A stretch of 34,434 bases of DNA from an uncultured Bacteroidales bacterium (GCA_934702165.1 CAKUYG010000003.1:1-34434); one strand, 5' to 3'; positions 25,151-33,900 are shown, counted from the first letter of the stretch. The notes: generated by a model from the letters alone, not told the origin. Made by a program: numbers and translations.

Positions 25151-25528
25151 ATGAGAATATTTACAACAGCCGCAGCAGTGCTAGCCGCACTCGCCCTCTC
25201 CTCCTGCCAGGGCAGCGGCAACAGAGAAATGCCGATAAGCGGAGAGATGACCATCCACGGCCTTGAAGAAGGACGCTGGACCTACTTTTCCGTCGAAAAC
25301 GGTGAGCCGGTCGGCTCCAGCACCTTCCTCTCTGAAGAGGAGGATGCAGTATGGGCTGAGCGGGAGGACTGGGACTTCGCAATCTGCGGAGATTATCTCA
25401 AGACCAACGGGGGCAGCTCCGGCAAAGGCGCCGGCGGCATCATGAGGGAAAGCGACCACAGTTTCCAGACCCTCACCGAAGCCCCGATACAAGGCTATCT
25501 TACGGATGAAGTCGGAGTCGTCAAATAG
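25151..25528 (+). CDS. HmuY-like lipoprotein, N-terminal half only
   Basis: The 125-residue product has a lipoprotein signal peptide (MRIFTTAAAVLAALALSSC, lipobox LSSC). It then contains the N-terminal HmuY pattern: GRWTYFSVENGEPVGS, EDWDFAICGDYLKTNGG and SSGKGAGGIM, then LTEAPIQGYLTDEVG. In P. gingivalis HmuY (216 residues from memory) the same run is TWQYFSFSKGEVV, LNWDMALHRYDVRLNCG, ESGKGKGGAV and GYTVDVLG. The protein stops there, so the C-terminal beta-strands are missing, and no remnant follows before the next gene at 25531. HmuY binds haem on the cell surface and hands it to the receptor HmuR. The second HmuY haem histidine region falls in the missing part. The gene starts 3 bp after the papain-like gene, whose end resembles the missing half. 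Confidence 0.7.
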   Translation: MRIFTTAAAVLAALALSSCQGSGNREMPISGEMTIHGLEEGRWTYFSVENGEPVGSSTFLSEEEDAVWAEREDWDFAICGDYLKTNGGSSGKGAGGIMRESDHSFQTLTEAPIQGYLTDEVGVVK

Positions 25529-25530
25529 TT

Positions 25531-26004
25531 ATGGGACAGGAAATCGAAAAGAAATTTCTGGTAAACGGCGACGGCTACAAGGCCGAAGCCACAAAAGCTG
25601 TCAGAATCACCCAGGGCTACCTGAGCTCCGTACCCGAGAGGACGGTGCGCGTCAGGATCAAGGGTGACAAGGGCTACATCACCATCAAGGGAATAGGCAG
25701 CCAAAGCGGGGCGAGCCGCTTCGAATGGGAGAAAGAGATCCCGGTCGAAGACGTGCGCGAACTTCTGAAGCTGTGCGAACCGGGCATCATCGACAAGACA
25801 AGGTACATCATCCCAAAGGGCAACCACAACTTCGAGGTTGACGAGTTCTACGGCGACAACGAAGGGCTCGTCGTAGCTGAAGTGGAGCTCGGAGCGGAGG
25901 ATGAAAGTTTCGAGCGGCCGTCGTGGCTCTCTGCCGAGGTCACCGGCGATGAGCGCTACTACAACTCGATGTTGATGAAGAACCCTTACAAGAACTGGAA
26001 ATAA
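25531..26004 (+). CDS. CYTH domain protein (triphosphate tunnel metalloenzyme)
   Basis: The 157-residue protein begins MGQEIEKKFLV, the ExExK signature of the CYTH superfamily. Alternating charged strands typical of the tunnel fold follow: TVRVRIKGDKGYITIKG, FEWEKEIPVED, DKTRYIIPKG, FEVDEFYG, VVAEVELG. It is a cytoplasmic enzyme. Short bacterial members hydrolyse inorganic triphosphate or nucleoside triphosphates, and some are adenylate cyclases. The length is the usual one for the single-domain bacterial form. It starts 2 bp after the HmuY-like gene, so it may be transcribed with the operon although it has no obvious link to uptake. Confidence 0.9.
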   Translation: MGQEIEKKFLVNGDGYKAEATKAVRITQGYLSSVPERTVRVRIKGDKGYITIKGIGSQSGASRFEWEKEIPVEDVRELLKLCEPGIIDKTRYIIPKGNHNFEVDEFYGDNEGLVVAEVELGAEDESFERPSWLSAEVTGDERYYNSMLMKNPYKNWK

Positions 26005-26006
26005 AC

Positions 26007-26138
26007 ATGGCAGAGGCCCACCGACGCGAACATGACCCGCTCGACAAGGGTGTGTTTTTCAGTTTCATAGTCATCAACCTCGTCCTCTCGGCCTTCATCT
26101 CGGCCACCACAGCCAAGGCGACCGTCCAGGCTCGCTGA
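26007..26138 (+). CDS. Possible small membrane protein (43 aa)
   Basis: An ATG 2 bp after the CYTH stop opens a 43-residue frame with a charged N-terminus (MAEAHRREHDPLDKG), one hydrophobic segment (VFFSFIVINLVLSAFIS) and a short basic end. The tight spacing and single transmembrane pattern argue for a real gene. I recognise no family. Its last 44 bp overlap the 3' end of the convergent Xre regulator gene. It could instead be a remnant cut off when the minus-strand module arrived. Confidence 0.4.
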   Translation: MAEAHRREHDPLDKGVFFSFIVINLVLSAFISATTAKATVQAR

Positions 26139-26460
26139 GACAACCGGCCCCCGCTTCAGGCATGTCCGAAAAAGGCAGGAGACGGAAACCAAGAGCCTCC
26201 TCAATCTTGGCAATGGTCTCCAATGTCAGGTTTTCCCCTCCCTTGAGCAGCAATGAGACATACTGTTGCGAGCAACCCATCTTTTCTGCAAGGCTCTTCT
26301 GTGTCATGCCAAGTGCACGCATCCTTGACCTCGTCCTGATGGCTATAAGGCTCGAATATTTCAGCCAGCCCCTATTGTCCTTACGCCATAGGGCTTCGGA
26401 TTTCCAGTTGTCGCCCGAGCCTCCGGAGTTGGACCGTAAAAAATCAATCGTTTTGCTCAT
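26095..26460 (-). CDS. Xre-type helix-turn-helix regulator (antitoxin-like)
   Basis: The 121-residue protein has a central HTH_3/Cro-C1 domain at about residues 44-92 (LGMTQKSLAEKMGCSQQYVS, then LTLETIAKIEEALG). The N-terminal 40 residues are polar, and the C-terminus is short and Pro/Trp-rich (PGRSPWLWWPR). The layout, a small upstream gene followed 2 bp later by an Xre regulator on the same strand, is that of HigBA-like toxin-antitoxin modules in which the second gene is the antitoxin and repressor. I chose the ATG at 26460; a TTG two codons upstream is possible. The 3' end overlaps a small convergent frame, so the last residues may be a neighbour-derived extension. Confidence 0.8.
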   Translation of the reverse strand: MSKTIDFLRSNSGGSGDNWKSEALWRKDNRGWLKYSSLIAIRTRSRMRALGMTQKSLAEKMGCSQQYVSLLLKGGENLTLETIAKIEEALGFRLLPFSDMPEAGAGCLSEPGRSPWLWWPR

Positions 26461-26462
26461 AG

Positions 26463-27002
26463 TCAAGAAATATCTTTTATGCCTTCGACATCAAATGCAC
26501 CGTTATCAATAAGATAGTTTCTCACCATCTCTAGTTTCATCAGTTCTTTCAACGTATGTTTCCGCTCTGCCATCGTCTTCGTAAGTTTTATTGAGCCCCC
26601 TGTAATCAAATAAGCTCCAGGTTCGAGTTTCAATGCATACAAGCGCAGCCATGACGTGTGTCCATGTCCAAAACGGCCCTTGGCCTTCTCTTTTCCAAGA
26701 TGCATTTCTGATGAACGACAATTATCCAATGGGCGAAACATCTTATCCAGATCAGCCTCCGGAGAAATGTCCAGAATGAGACATTGTAAAGAATGCGCAT
26801 CTTGTATAGTATCATAAATGGCTGTATCCAAATCAGTAATGTGGAACCAGGACTCCATATCTGCCATATTATCTAATTAGAAATTTTCCAGATAATCAAT
26901 GTCATACCAATCACGGAAGGTCAGAGTGAGAATATTCTCACTCTGACCTTCATATTTGACGGCCCAAAGCCGCCCATCGCCTGTCACATCATCAAATTTC
27001 AC
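26463..27002 (-). pseudogene. Partner gene of the Xre regulator, interrupted by an in-frame stop (toxin-like layout)
   Basis: Read through a single TAA (26879-26877), one continuous frame runs from a GTG at 27002 to the TGA at 26463, about 179 codons. The first 41 codons encode VKFDDVTGDGRLWAVKYEGQ through FRDWYDIDYLENF. After the TAA the same frame continues LDNMADMESWFHIT and on to ITGGSIKLTKTMAERKHTLK and GAFDVEGIKDIS. Related Bacteroidota proteins, as I remember them, have the YL-x2-FF-x5-DL pattern intact here, so the stop falls on the second conserved Phe. An ATG at 26867 could still give a 134-residue product lacking the N-terminal domain. The biochemical function of the family is not known to me. 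It is either a pseudogene or a gene shortened to the second start. Confidence 0.6.
26916..26951. repeat. 36-bp perfect palindrome without spacer
   Basis: The half-site GAAGGTCAGAGTGAGAAT is followed at once by its exact reverse complement. It lies inside the interrupted partner gene and encodes EGQSENILTLTF there. It does not look like an insertion, because the frame runs through it. In RNA of either strand it would form a very stable hairpin; in DNA it could extrude as a cruciform. Confidence 0.95.
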
Positions 27003-27006
27003 ATGG

Positions 27007-27041
27007 TAAATATATCAACAAGCTTTAACTTGTACAAGTTA
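27007..27041 (-). promoter_or_regulatory. Promoter and palindromic operator of the Xre module
   Basis: On the minus strand TTG (27037-27035), a 20-bp spacer and TATATTTA (27014-27007, one mismatch to TAnnTTTG) form a promoter 4 bp before the GTG start. A 16-bp perfect palindrome TAACTTGTACAAGTTA at 27026-27041 covers the -33 element. That is the position expected for repression by the Xre protein itself. Confidence 0.6.
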
Positions 27042-27051
27042 TAGATTTAAC

Positions 27052-29265
27052 TTACCTGACGGTAAAGGAGCTTTCGAGAAGATCGCGGGTGCTGCCCCCG
27101 ACCCAGAGTTTGTAGTCTCCGCTCTCCTGGGCGAACTGACCGTCCGCACGGGAGAACTCCAGGTCCGAAGCCTTGATGGTGAAATCCACTGTCGCGGACT
27201 CGCCTGCCTTGAGGAACACTTTTCGGAATCCTTTGAGTTCCATCACCGGACGTGTCGTACTGCCCACAATATCCCTGACATAGAGCTGGGCGACCTCGCT
27301 TCCGTCACGATCCCCGCTGTTGGTCAGCTTGACGCGCACTTTCACATCCTCACCGACATTCACCGAAGGTGTAAGCACCTCAAGCCCGCTGTAAGTGAAC
27401 TCCGTATAGGACAGCCCGTCCCCGAACCCGTAGAGCGGCCCGTTAGGAGTGAACATGTATTTGGAGATGTATTTCTCTCCGGCATTTTTCTCTGTCTTGG
27501 CACGCCCCGTGCTCTTGTGGTTATAGCGCATCGGCAGCTGACCGACTTCGTAAGGGAAAGAGAGGGTAAGTTTCCCGGACGGGTTGTAATCTCCGGAAAG
27601 CACATCCGCAAGTGCGGGGCCGGCCATGGTTCCCGGGTGCCAGGTGACAAGCAGGGCATCCGCACGTGCGGCCTGCTCCGCTATCGTCATGCCGCGTCCC
27701 GTAACAAGAAGTACAATCAAAGGTTTGCCTGTGGCGGCGACAGCATCGAAAAGTTCTCGCTGCGGCTCCGGAAGATCCAGAGAGGTGAGGCTGGCCGCCT
27801 CCCCGCTGCATTTGTTCGGCAGCCCCAAGGCCATAAGCACGACATCCGCTCCACGCGCCAGCGACACAGCCCTTGCAACCCCACCGGGGATTGACTCCAG
27901 AGCCTTGCTGCCCTCACAACTCTCTATCCGGGCTTTCGGGAAACGTTTTCTCAAACCTGCCAGGAAAGTCACGGTACTGTCCCCCTCACCGAAGCCTGAC
28001 CAGGCACCGAGCATCTCTTCGCCATTATCAGCAAATGGGCCGATGAACGCAAGGCGTTCCGTCCCGGAAAGAGGCAGTATTGCTCCCTCATTTTTCAGGA
28101 GCACCATGGACTTACGTGCCACATCACGCGCCACTTCTTTGTTTTCAGGAAGATACATCTCCGTCTTCCAGCGTCCGTTGCCGTATCTGTACGGGTCCTC
28201 GAACAGCCCGAGCCTGTATTTCTGCACAAGCACCTCCCGGCACATCCGGTCCACCAGTTTCTCACTCACAATGCCTTCACGGACGAGGTCGGCTCCATGC
28301 TCACGGTAGCCGCTCAGCACCATCCCCATATTCAGGTGGGCATTCATCGCCATCGCGGCGGCCTGCTTGTCGTCAGCAGCCACACCATGGTTGACCAGTT
28401 CAAAGATGGAACTGTAGTCCGACACCACGAAGCCGTCGAAGCCAAGCTCTCCGCGGAGCAGATCCTCCAGTAGATGCTTGTTGCCGGAAGCCGGAATACC
28501 GTCATAGTCGTTGAAAGAAGACATGACGCTCCCGGCTCCAGCATCAATGGCAGCCTTATACGGAGGAAGATAGAGGTTACGGAACATCATCTCAGACATG
28601 TCCACTGTATTATATTCCCTGCCCGCCTCAGCCGCACCATAAGCGGCGAAATGCTTGACACAGGCCAGAATCGTGGCCGGGTCGGAAAGATCATCGCCCT
28701 GATATCCGGCCACCATGCACTCGGCCACGCGGCTCCCCAGATACGGGTCTTCGCCAGCGCCTTCAGACACTCTTCCCCAGCGGGAATCCGCAGCGATGTC
28801 GCACATCGGGGAGAACGTCCACGGATAGCCGTAGGCGGCGGACTCTGCGGCGGCCACCCGGGCATAATCACGTATCGCATCCATATCCCAAGAAGAAGCC
28901 ATGCCGATATTCTCCGGAAAAATGATCCTGCATCCGTGTATTACATCGTAGCCGAAAAGAATCGGGATACCGAGCCGGCTGCTGTCCACGGCGAGCCTTT
29001 GTAGCCTCATGATTTCTTCCGGATCCCTGATGCTCAATATGGATCCAACACTTCCTGCTTTTATCAGGCCCTCTATGTCCGAGGACTCTCCGCCGGGACC
29101 TGTCACCATCCCGCCATGGACAGCCATCTGACACATCTGCCCTATCTTCTCTTCGAGAGTCATCCTGGACATGAGGGAGTCTACATACATTTGCTCTTCG
29201 CTGTGCTTGCCGCATCCTGTCATGGCAAGGAGCGCAAGCGATACCATTATGAGTTTCGTTTTCAT
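27052..29265 (-). CDS. Glycoside hydrolase family 3 beta-glucosidase lipoprotein (BglX-like)
   Basis: The 737-residue protein has a lipoprotein signal peptide (MKTKLIMVSLALLAMTGC, lipobox MTGC). The GH3 N-terminal barrel holds LEEKIGQMCQ, GYDVIHGCRIIFPENIGMAS, WGRVSEGAGEDPYL, CVKHFAAYG and FVVSDYSSI, the last containing the probable nucleophile Asp. The (alpha/beta)6 sandwich domain follows, with SGEAAS for the likely acid/base Glu and TWHPGTMAGPALADVLSGDY. A fibronectin-III-like domain from about residue 650 ends the protein. It removes terminal beta-linked glucose or xylose from oligosaccharides in the periplasm or at the surface. The length is typical. The upstream in-frame extension is rejected because it precedes the signal peptide. 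No SusCD genes are beside it, so it is a solitary gene. Confidence 0.92.
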   Translation of the reverse strand: MKTKLIMVSLALLAMTGCGKHSEEQMYVDSLMSRMTLEEKIGQMCQMAVHGGMVTGPGGESSDIEGLIKAGSVGSILSIRDPEEIMRLQRLAVDSSRLGIPILFGYDVIHGCRIIFPENIGMASSWDMDAIRDYARVAAAESAAYGYPWTFSPMCDIAADSRWGRVSEGAGEDPYLGSRVAECMVAGYQGDDLSDPATILACVKHFAAYGAAEAGREYNTVDMSEMMFRNLYLPPYKAAIDAGAGSVMSSFNDYDGIPASGNKHLLEDLLRGELGFDGFVVSDYSSIFELVNHGVAADDKQAAAMAMNAHLNMGMVLSGYREHGADLVREGIVSEKLVDRMCREVLVQKYRLGLFEDPYRYGNGRWKTEMYLPENKEVARDVARKSMVLLKNEGAILPLSGTERLAFIGPFADNGEEMLGAWSGFGEGDSTVTFLAGLRKRFPKARIESCEGSKALESIPGGVARAVSLARGADVVLMALGLPNKCSGEAASLTSLDLPEPQRELFDAVAATGKPLIVLLVTGRGMTIAEQAARADALLVTWHPGTMAGPALADVLSGDYNPSGKLTLSFPYEVGQLPMRYNHKSTGRAKTEKNAGEKYISKYMFTPNGPLYGFGDGLSYTEFTYSGLEVLTPSVNVGEDVKVRVKLTNSGDRDGSEVAQLYVRDIVGSTTRPVMELKGFRKVFLKAGESATVDFTIKASDLEFSRADGQFAQESGDYKLWVGGSTRDLLESSFTVR

Positions 29266-29331
29266 TGCATTATCAGTTACATGTTTTTTAGTGTTTCCCT
29301 GCAATATAAGGAATATTTCCACACAAGATGT

Positions 29332-29339
29332 TATTTTTG
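29332..29339 (+). promoter_or_regulatory. Probable -7 element of the RND efflux operon
   Basis: TATTTTTG matches TAnnTTTG and lies 30 bp before the ATG of the first gene of the efflux run. No clear TTTG -33 box is visible at the right distance. Confidence 0.45.
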
Positions 29340-29369
29340 TACAGATTTTTATGACACAACACGATAGAG

Positions 29370-29897
29370 ATGAAAAAGACACTGCTGGCCGCGGCCATGA
29401 TGCTAGCGGCACTTTGCTCCTGCACGAAGGAAGGGGCGAAAAGATTTGAAGGTTACTATTCTTACAAACTCAGCGGCACTATCGAGCTGAAAGCAACGGA
29501 AGAAGAGAGTGACGCGGACCAGGAAGGCACCGTCACGATAGCGCCGGACCAGCTCACCCTCACCCTCAAGAACGAGGCCGGACAGATGAACATCCTCACG
29601 CGGGACAAGAAAAGCGGGGACATGCTCATCACGATGAACGCCATTGGCGGAGATGTCACGACCATGCAGGCCACAGCAGACGGGGACAGGCTGGACATAG
29701 CCCCGACAAGCCGCCGCCTGCCTGTCGAAATGACCGCAGGCAGCGCGTGCACGGTCATGCTCAGCGGAACGGGAGAGAAACTGGACGATGTGATCATCCT
29801 GAACCTCACCGCCGATTCAGGTGAATACAGCTACCTCGGACGCAAGTACCAGGTCAGCGGAAGCAAGATAGAGTGTGTAGCCAGATCCAACGACTGA
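29370..29897 (+). CDS. Small lipoprotein of unknown function upstream of an RND pump
   Basis: The 175-residue protein has a lipoprotein signal peptide (MKKTLLAAAMMLAALCSC, lipobox LCSC). An all-beta-looking domain follows, with alternating residues (FEGYYSYKLSGTIELKAT, VTIAPDQLTLTLKN, MLITMNAIGGDVTTMQAT). The end reads YSYLGRKYQVSG. I recognise no family; it resembles the small calycin-like or lipocalin-like envelope lipoproteins often seen in Bacteroidota. Its stop overlaps the adaptor start by one base (TGATG), so it is translated together with the efflux genes and may be an accessory or sensor of the pump. Confidence 0.65.
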   Translation: MKKTLLAAAMMLAALCSCTKEGAKRFEGYYSYKLSGTIELKATEEESDADQEGTVTIAPDQLTLTLKNEAGQMNILTRDKKSGDMLITMNAIGGDVTTMQATADGDRLDIAPTSRRLPVEMTAGSACTVMLSGTGEKLDDVIILNLTADSGEYSYLGRKYQVSGSKIECVARSND

Positions 29898-30928
29898 TGA
29901 AAAGACAGCTTATATTTCTCGCCGCAGCCGGAGCGCTGATCTGCGGCTGCAAAGGGCGCCAGGCAGAAGTCCCGACGGAACGCGGGCCAGTCAAAGTGGA
30001 AGTGATGAGAGTCCGGACTGACAGCGCCGCCGTCACAAAGACATACGTCGGTACAGTCCAGGCCGGAAAGACCGTGCTCCTCTCCGCGAAGCACTCCGGC
30101 ACGCTGGCAGAACTGGACGTAAAGAAAGGCGACAGAGTCAAAGCGGGGCAGGTGCTGGCCAGGATAGAGTCGCAGACGGTCAAGAGCAGCCATGATATGG
30201 CGCACGCCTCTCTTGAGCAGGCGGAAGACGGCTACCGCAGGGCGCAGCAGGTCTACAAGAGCGGAAGCATAGCTGATGTCAAGATGGTGGAGGTGGAGAC
30301 AAAGCTCACGCAGGCCAGAGCCGCAGCAGCCTCTGCCGACAAAGCGCTGGAAGACTGTACCATAAAAGCACCGTTTGACGGATACGCAGACGATGTCTTC
30401 TCAGAAGAGGGAGTCGAGCTCGACATCCTGAGCCCGCTGGTGCGCATAGTTGACCTCTCATCCTGCGAAGTGCATTTTTCGGTCCCGGAAGGGGAAGTAG
30501 GCAGTCTCAGGACCGGGCAGAGCATCTTAGTGGACGTCAGCGCCACAGGAGCGGAGAACCTGAGAGGCATAATCTCTTCAAAAGGTGTCAGCGCCTCGCC
30601 CCTGTCCCACTGCTACGACTGCATTGCAGTCATGGGAGAAGGGACACATGGACTCATGCCGGGCATGGTGTGCAAGCTCAAGCTCATCGAAAGTCTTTCA
30701 CCGCGGATCATAGTACCTGCGTCAGCACTGCTCTCCGGCACTGAAGGCAGATACCTCTGGTTGGTGAAGGACGGCAAAGCCGTCAGGCAGACGGTAAAGA
30801 CCGGAGGGTTCGCGGACAAAGGCGTGGTCATCACAGAAGGGCTGGAAGAAGGCGATCTGGTGATCGTCAGGGGATATCAGAAAGTCTCCTCCGGCATGGA
30901 AGTCAAGACAGAAGAGGACCCGCGATGA
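29897..30928 (+). CDS. RND efflux periplasmic adaptor (membrane fusion protein)
   Basis: The 343-residue HlyD/AcrA-type lipoprotein starts MKRQLIFLAAAGALICGC. The lipoyl half-motifs are TYVGTVQAGKTVLLSAKHSG with LDVKKGDRVKAGQVLARIES, and TIKAPFDGYADDVFSEEGVE. Between them is a short helical hairpin (HASLEQAEDGYRRAQQVYKS to about residue 155). Beta-barrel and membrane-proximal domains follow (SLRTGQSILVDVS, PGMVCKLKLIES, IIVPASALLSG). It links the inner-membrane pump to the outer-membrane channel. The start overlaps the previous stop by one base, and the stop overlaps the pump start by four. Confidence 0.92.
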   Translation: MKRQLIFLAAAGALICGCKGRQAEVPTERGPVKVEVMRVRTDSAAVTKTYVGTVQAGKTVLLSAKHSGTLAELDVKKGDRVKAGQVLARIESQTVKSSHDMAHASLEQAEDGYRRAQQVYKSGSIADVKMVEVETKLTQARAAAASADKALEDCTIKAPFDGYADDVFSEEGVELDILSPLVRIVDLSSCEVHFSVPEGEVGSLRTGQSILVDVSATGAENLRGIISSKGVSASPLSHCYDCIAVMGEGTHGLMPGMVCKLKLIESLSPRIIVPASALLSGTEGRYLWLVKDGKAVRQTVKTGGFADKGVVITEGLEEGDLVIVRGYQKVSSGMEVKTEEDPR

Positions 30929-33900
30929 AAAACGAAAAGAAATCCTTGATAGACGGGGTCATACGTTATAAGCATATCGTATATCTTATCCTCGCGATGC
31001 TGATAGCCGTGGGCATCTGGGGCATCAGCAACATGAACAAGGACGAATTCCCGACATTCGAGCTCACCCAGGGGCTTGTGGCGGCAGTCTACCCCGGAGC
31101 ATCTTCGCAGGAAGTCGAGCAGCAGGTGGCAAAGCCCCTCGAGCAGGTGCTGTTCTCCATGAAGGAGGTCAACCGCAAGAATCTCAGGATAGTCTCAAAG
31201 GACGGGATGTGCTATATCTACGTGGATCTGACATCCCCGATAAACAAAAAAGATGAAGTCTGGTCCAAGATACGTCTGAAGCTCAATGAGGCCAAAATGA
31301 CACTGCCGCCGGGAGTGCTTGCCATCCTGGTGATGGATGACTTCTCCGCAATCTCTTCCAGCCTGATAGCCCTCGAGTCGGACGACAAGGGTTATGTGGA
31401 GATGAAAGACTATGCTGACAAGCTGGCCGATGAGCTCAGGGAGATTCCCGAACTCGCTGCCGTCAAGATATACGGAGCGCAGGATGAGGAGATCGCCGTG
31501 ACCCTCGACCTCGAAAGGCTTTCCGCCTACGGGATAAGCCCGTCCTCACTCACCCTCGGCTACCAGACCTCCACCCTCCAGATGCCGAGCGGCAGTTTCG
31601 AGACGGACTACACCGTTTCCCCGATCCACGTGAGTTCCCTCGTATCCGATGAGCAGGAAATCTCAGACCGCATCGTCTACAGCGACCCCGACGGCAACAC
31701 CATAAGACTCTCAGATATAGCCACAGTGGAGCGCAGGCTCAAGAAAGCGACATCAGTCGTGGAGCAGAACGGCGCCGCCGCCATTATACTGTCAGTCGAG
31801 ATGCGGCCCGACAACGACATCGTCGCCTTCGGAAAGAAGCTTGACAAAGTCATAGACAACTACTCTCAGACGCTTCCCGACAGCGTCACCCTCTCCCGCA
31901 TCACGGACCAGCCGAAGGTTGTCGGAACGTCTGTATTTTCTTTTCTCCGCGACCTGGTCATCTCGATGCTGGTGGTCATCCTCGTGATGCTGATGCTCTT
32001 CCCGATGCGCTCGGCGCTCATCGCAAGTTCCGGCGTCCCGGTCTGCACGGCCGTGGCCCTGGCAATCATGTACCTTACGGGAATTGACCTCAACACAGTG
32101 ACGCTTGCCGCGCTGATTGTGGTGCTCGGCATGATCGTGGACGACTCCATCATCACGATGGACGGCTACATGGACCACCTCGGCAGAGGCAAGTCCAGGC
32201 TCGATGCGGCCAAGGACAGTTTCCACGAGCTCATCACTCCCATGTTCATGGCCACGATGTCCATCAGCCTGATGTTTTTCCCGATGCTGGGGTTGATCTC
32301 CGGCTACCTCGGGGACTTCGTGCAGCTGTTTCCATGGGTGATAGCCATAGCCCTGATGGCATCCCTGGCATACGCCACCTTCGTGGTCCCTTCACTCGAG
32401 ACGCACTTCATCCGCGAGGCCCGGCCGAGCGGGAACAACATCATCACACGGGCACAGAACAAGTTTTTCAGTTGGATGCAGCACGCCTACGACAAGGCTC
32501 AGGATTTCTGTTTTCGTTTCCCGAAACTCACCATCCTCACCGGAGTCGGGGCAATTGCCCTGGGACTGCTGATGTTCAGCCGGCTCAACGTCCAGATGAT
32601 GCCTATGGCGGACAGGGACTTCTTCGCCGTGGAGGTCAACCTCGAAAGCGGGGCCAGGCTCTCCGAGACCCGCGAGGTGGTGGACTCCCTCCAGAAGATG
32701 ATGCTCGATGACGGGAGGGTGGAGTCCGTGACGGCGTTCATCGGCAGCAGCGCACCGCGCTTCAATGCCACATACGCCCCGTCGCTGCCATCGGAAAGCT
32801 TCGCGCAGCTGATCGTCAACACCACTTCCGCCAAAGCCACCAAAGAACTCCTGCCGCTTTTCGAGGAGAAATATGAGCACTGCTTCCCGCAGGCCCTCAT
32901 CCGCATCAAACAGATGGACTACCAGGGCGCCCTGCCTGTGGAGATCATGGTAAAAGGTAATGACCAGGACCAGCTGAAAGATGTGTCCGACAAGATCCTT
33001 GGCTACATGCGCACGCTGGACGACGAGATCAAATGGGTGCACAGCACGTCCGACGACTGCATAAGCTGCGTGGAGGTGAAACTCGACCCGACCGAGGCCG
33101 CAAGGCTCGGTGTCAACAAGGCGATCACATCACTCTCGCTCGCCGGAGCGTTCAACGGACAGAGCATCGCATCCGTATGGGAAGGCGACAAAGAGATACC
33201 GGTCAACCTGTACAGCGCCTCGGTAAGTGAAAACATGGGCTATGACACCGTCTCCGACCAGCTGGTGGCGACCTCAGTGCCGGGAGTCTATGTGCCGCTC
33301 CGTCAGGTAGCCAGTGTAGAGCCTGATTTCGAGCCGGCCCAGAGGACACGCTACGCCGGACAAGAGGCGGTCATAATCGCCGCCGACATGAAATATCACA
33401 AGAGCCAGCCGGTATCGATGGCCAAAATCAAAGATTACATCTCCTCCCTCGACATCCCGGAGGGAGTGGACATAGAGTACGCCGGGATGTCCGCCATCAA
33501 CACGACTGTCATCCCACAGATTGCAGTCACTTTCATCTGCGCGGTCATGGTGCTGTTCTTCTTCCTGCTCTTCCACTTCAAGAAGATCTCCCTGGCCATA
33601 CTGACCATAGTGCTGAGCTCGCTCTGCCTGTTCGGGGCGTTTTTCGGGCTCTGGATCTTCGGTCTGGATTTCAGCATCACAGCCGTGCTGGGCCTTATCA
33701 GCCTGGTGGGCATCATAGTCCGCAACGGCATCATAATGTTCGAGTACGCCGAGGAACTCCGTTTTGAGGAAGGCATTCCTGTCAAGGAAGCCGCGATGCT
33801 CGCGGGCAAGCGCAGGATGAGGCCTATATTCCTCACCTCCGCCACCACGGCCCTAGGAGTGCTGCCGATGATCATCAGCGGAGATCTGCTCTGGCTCCCG

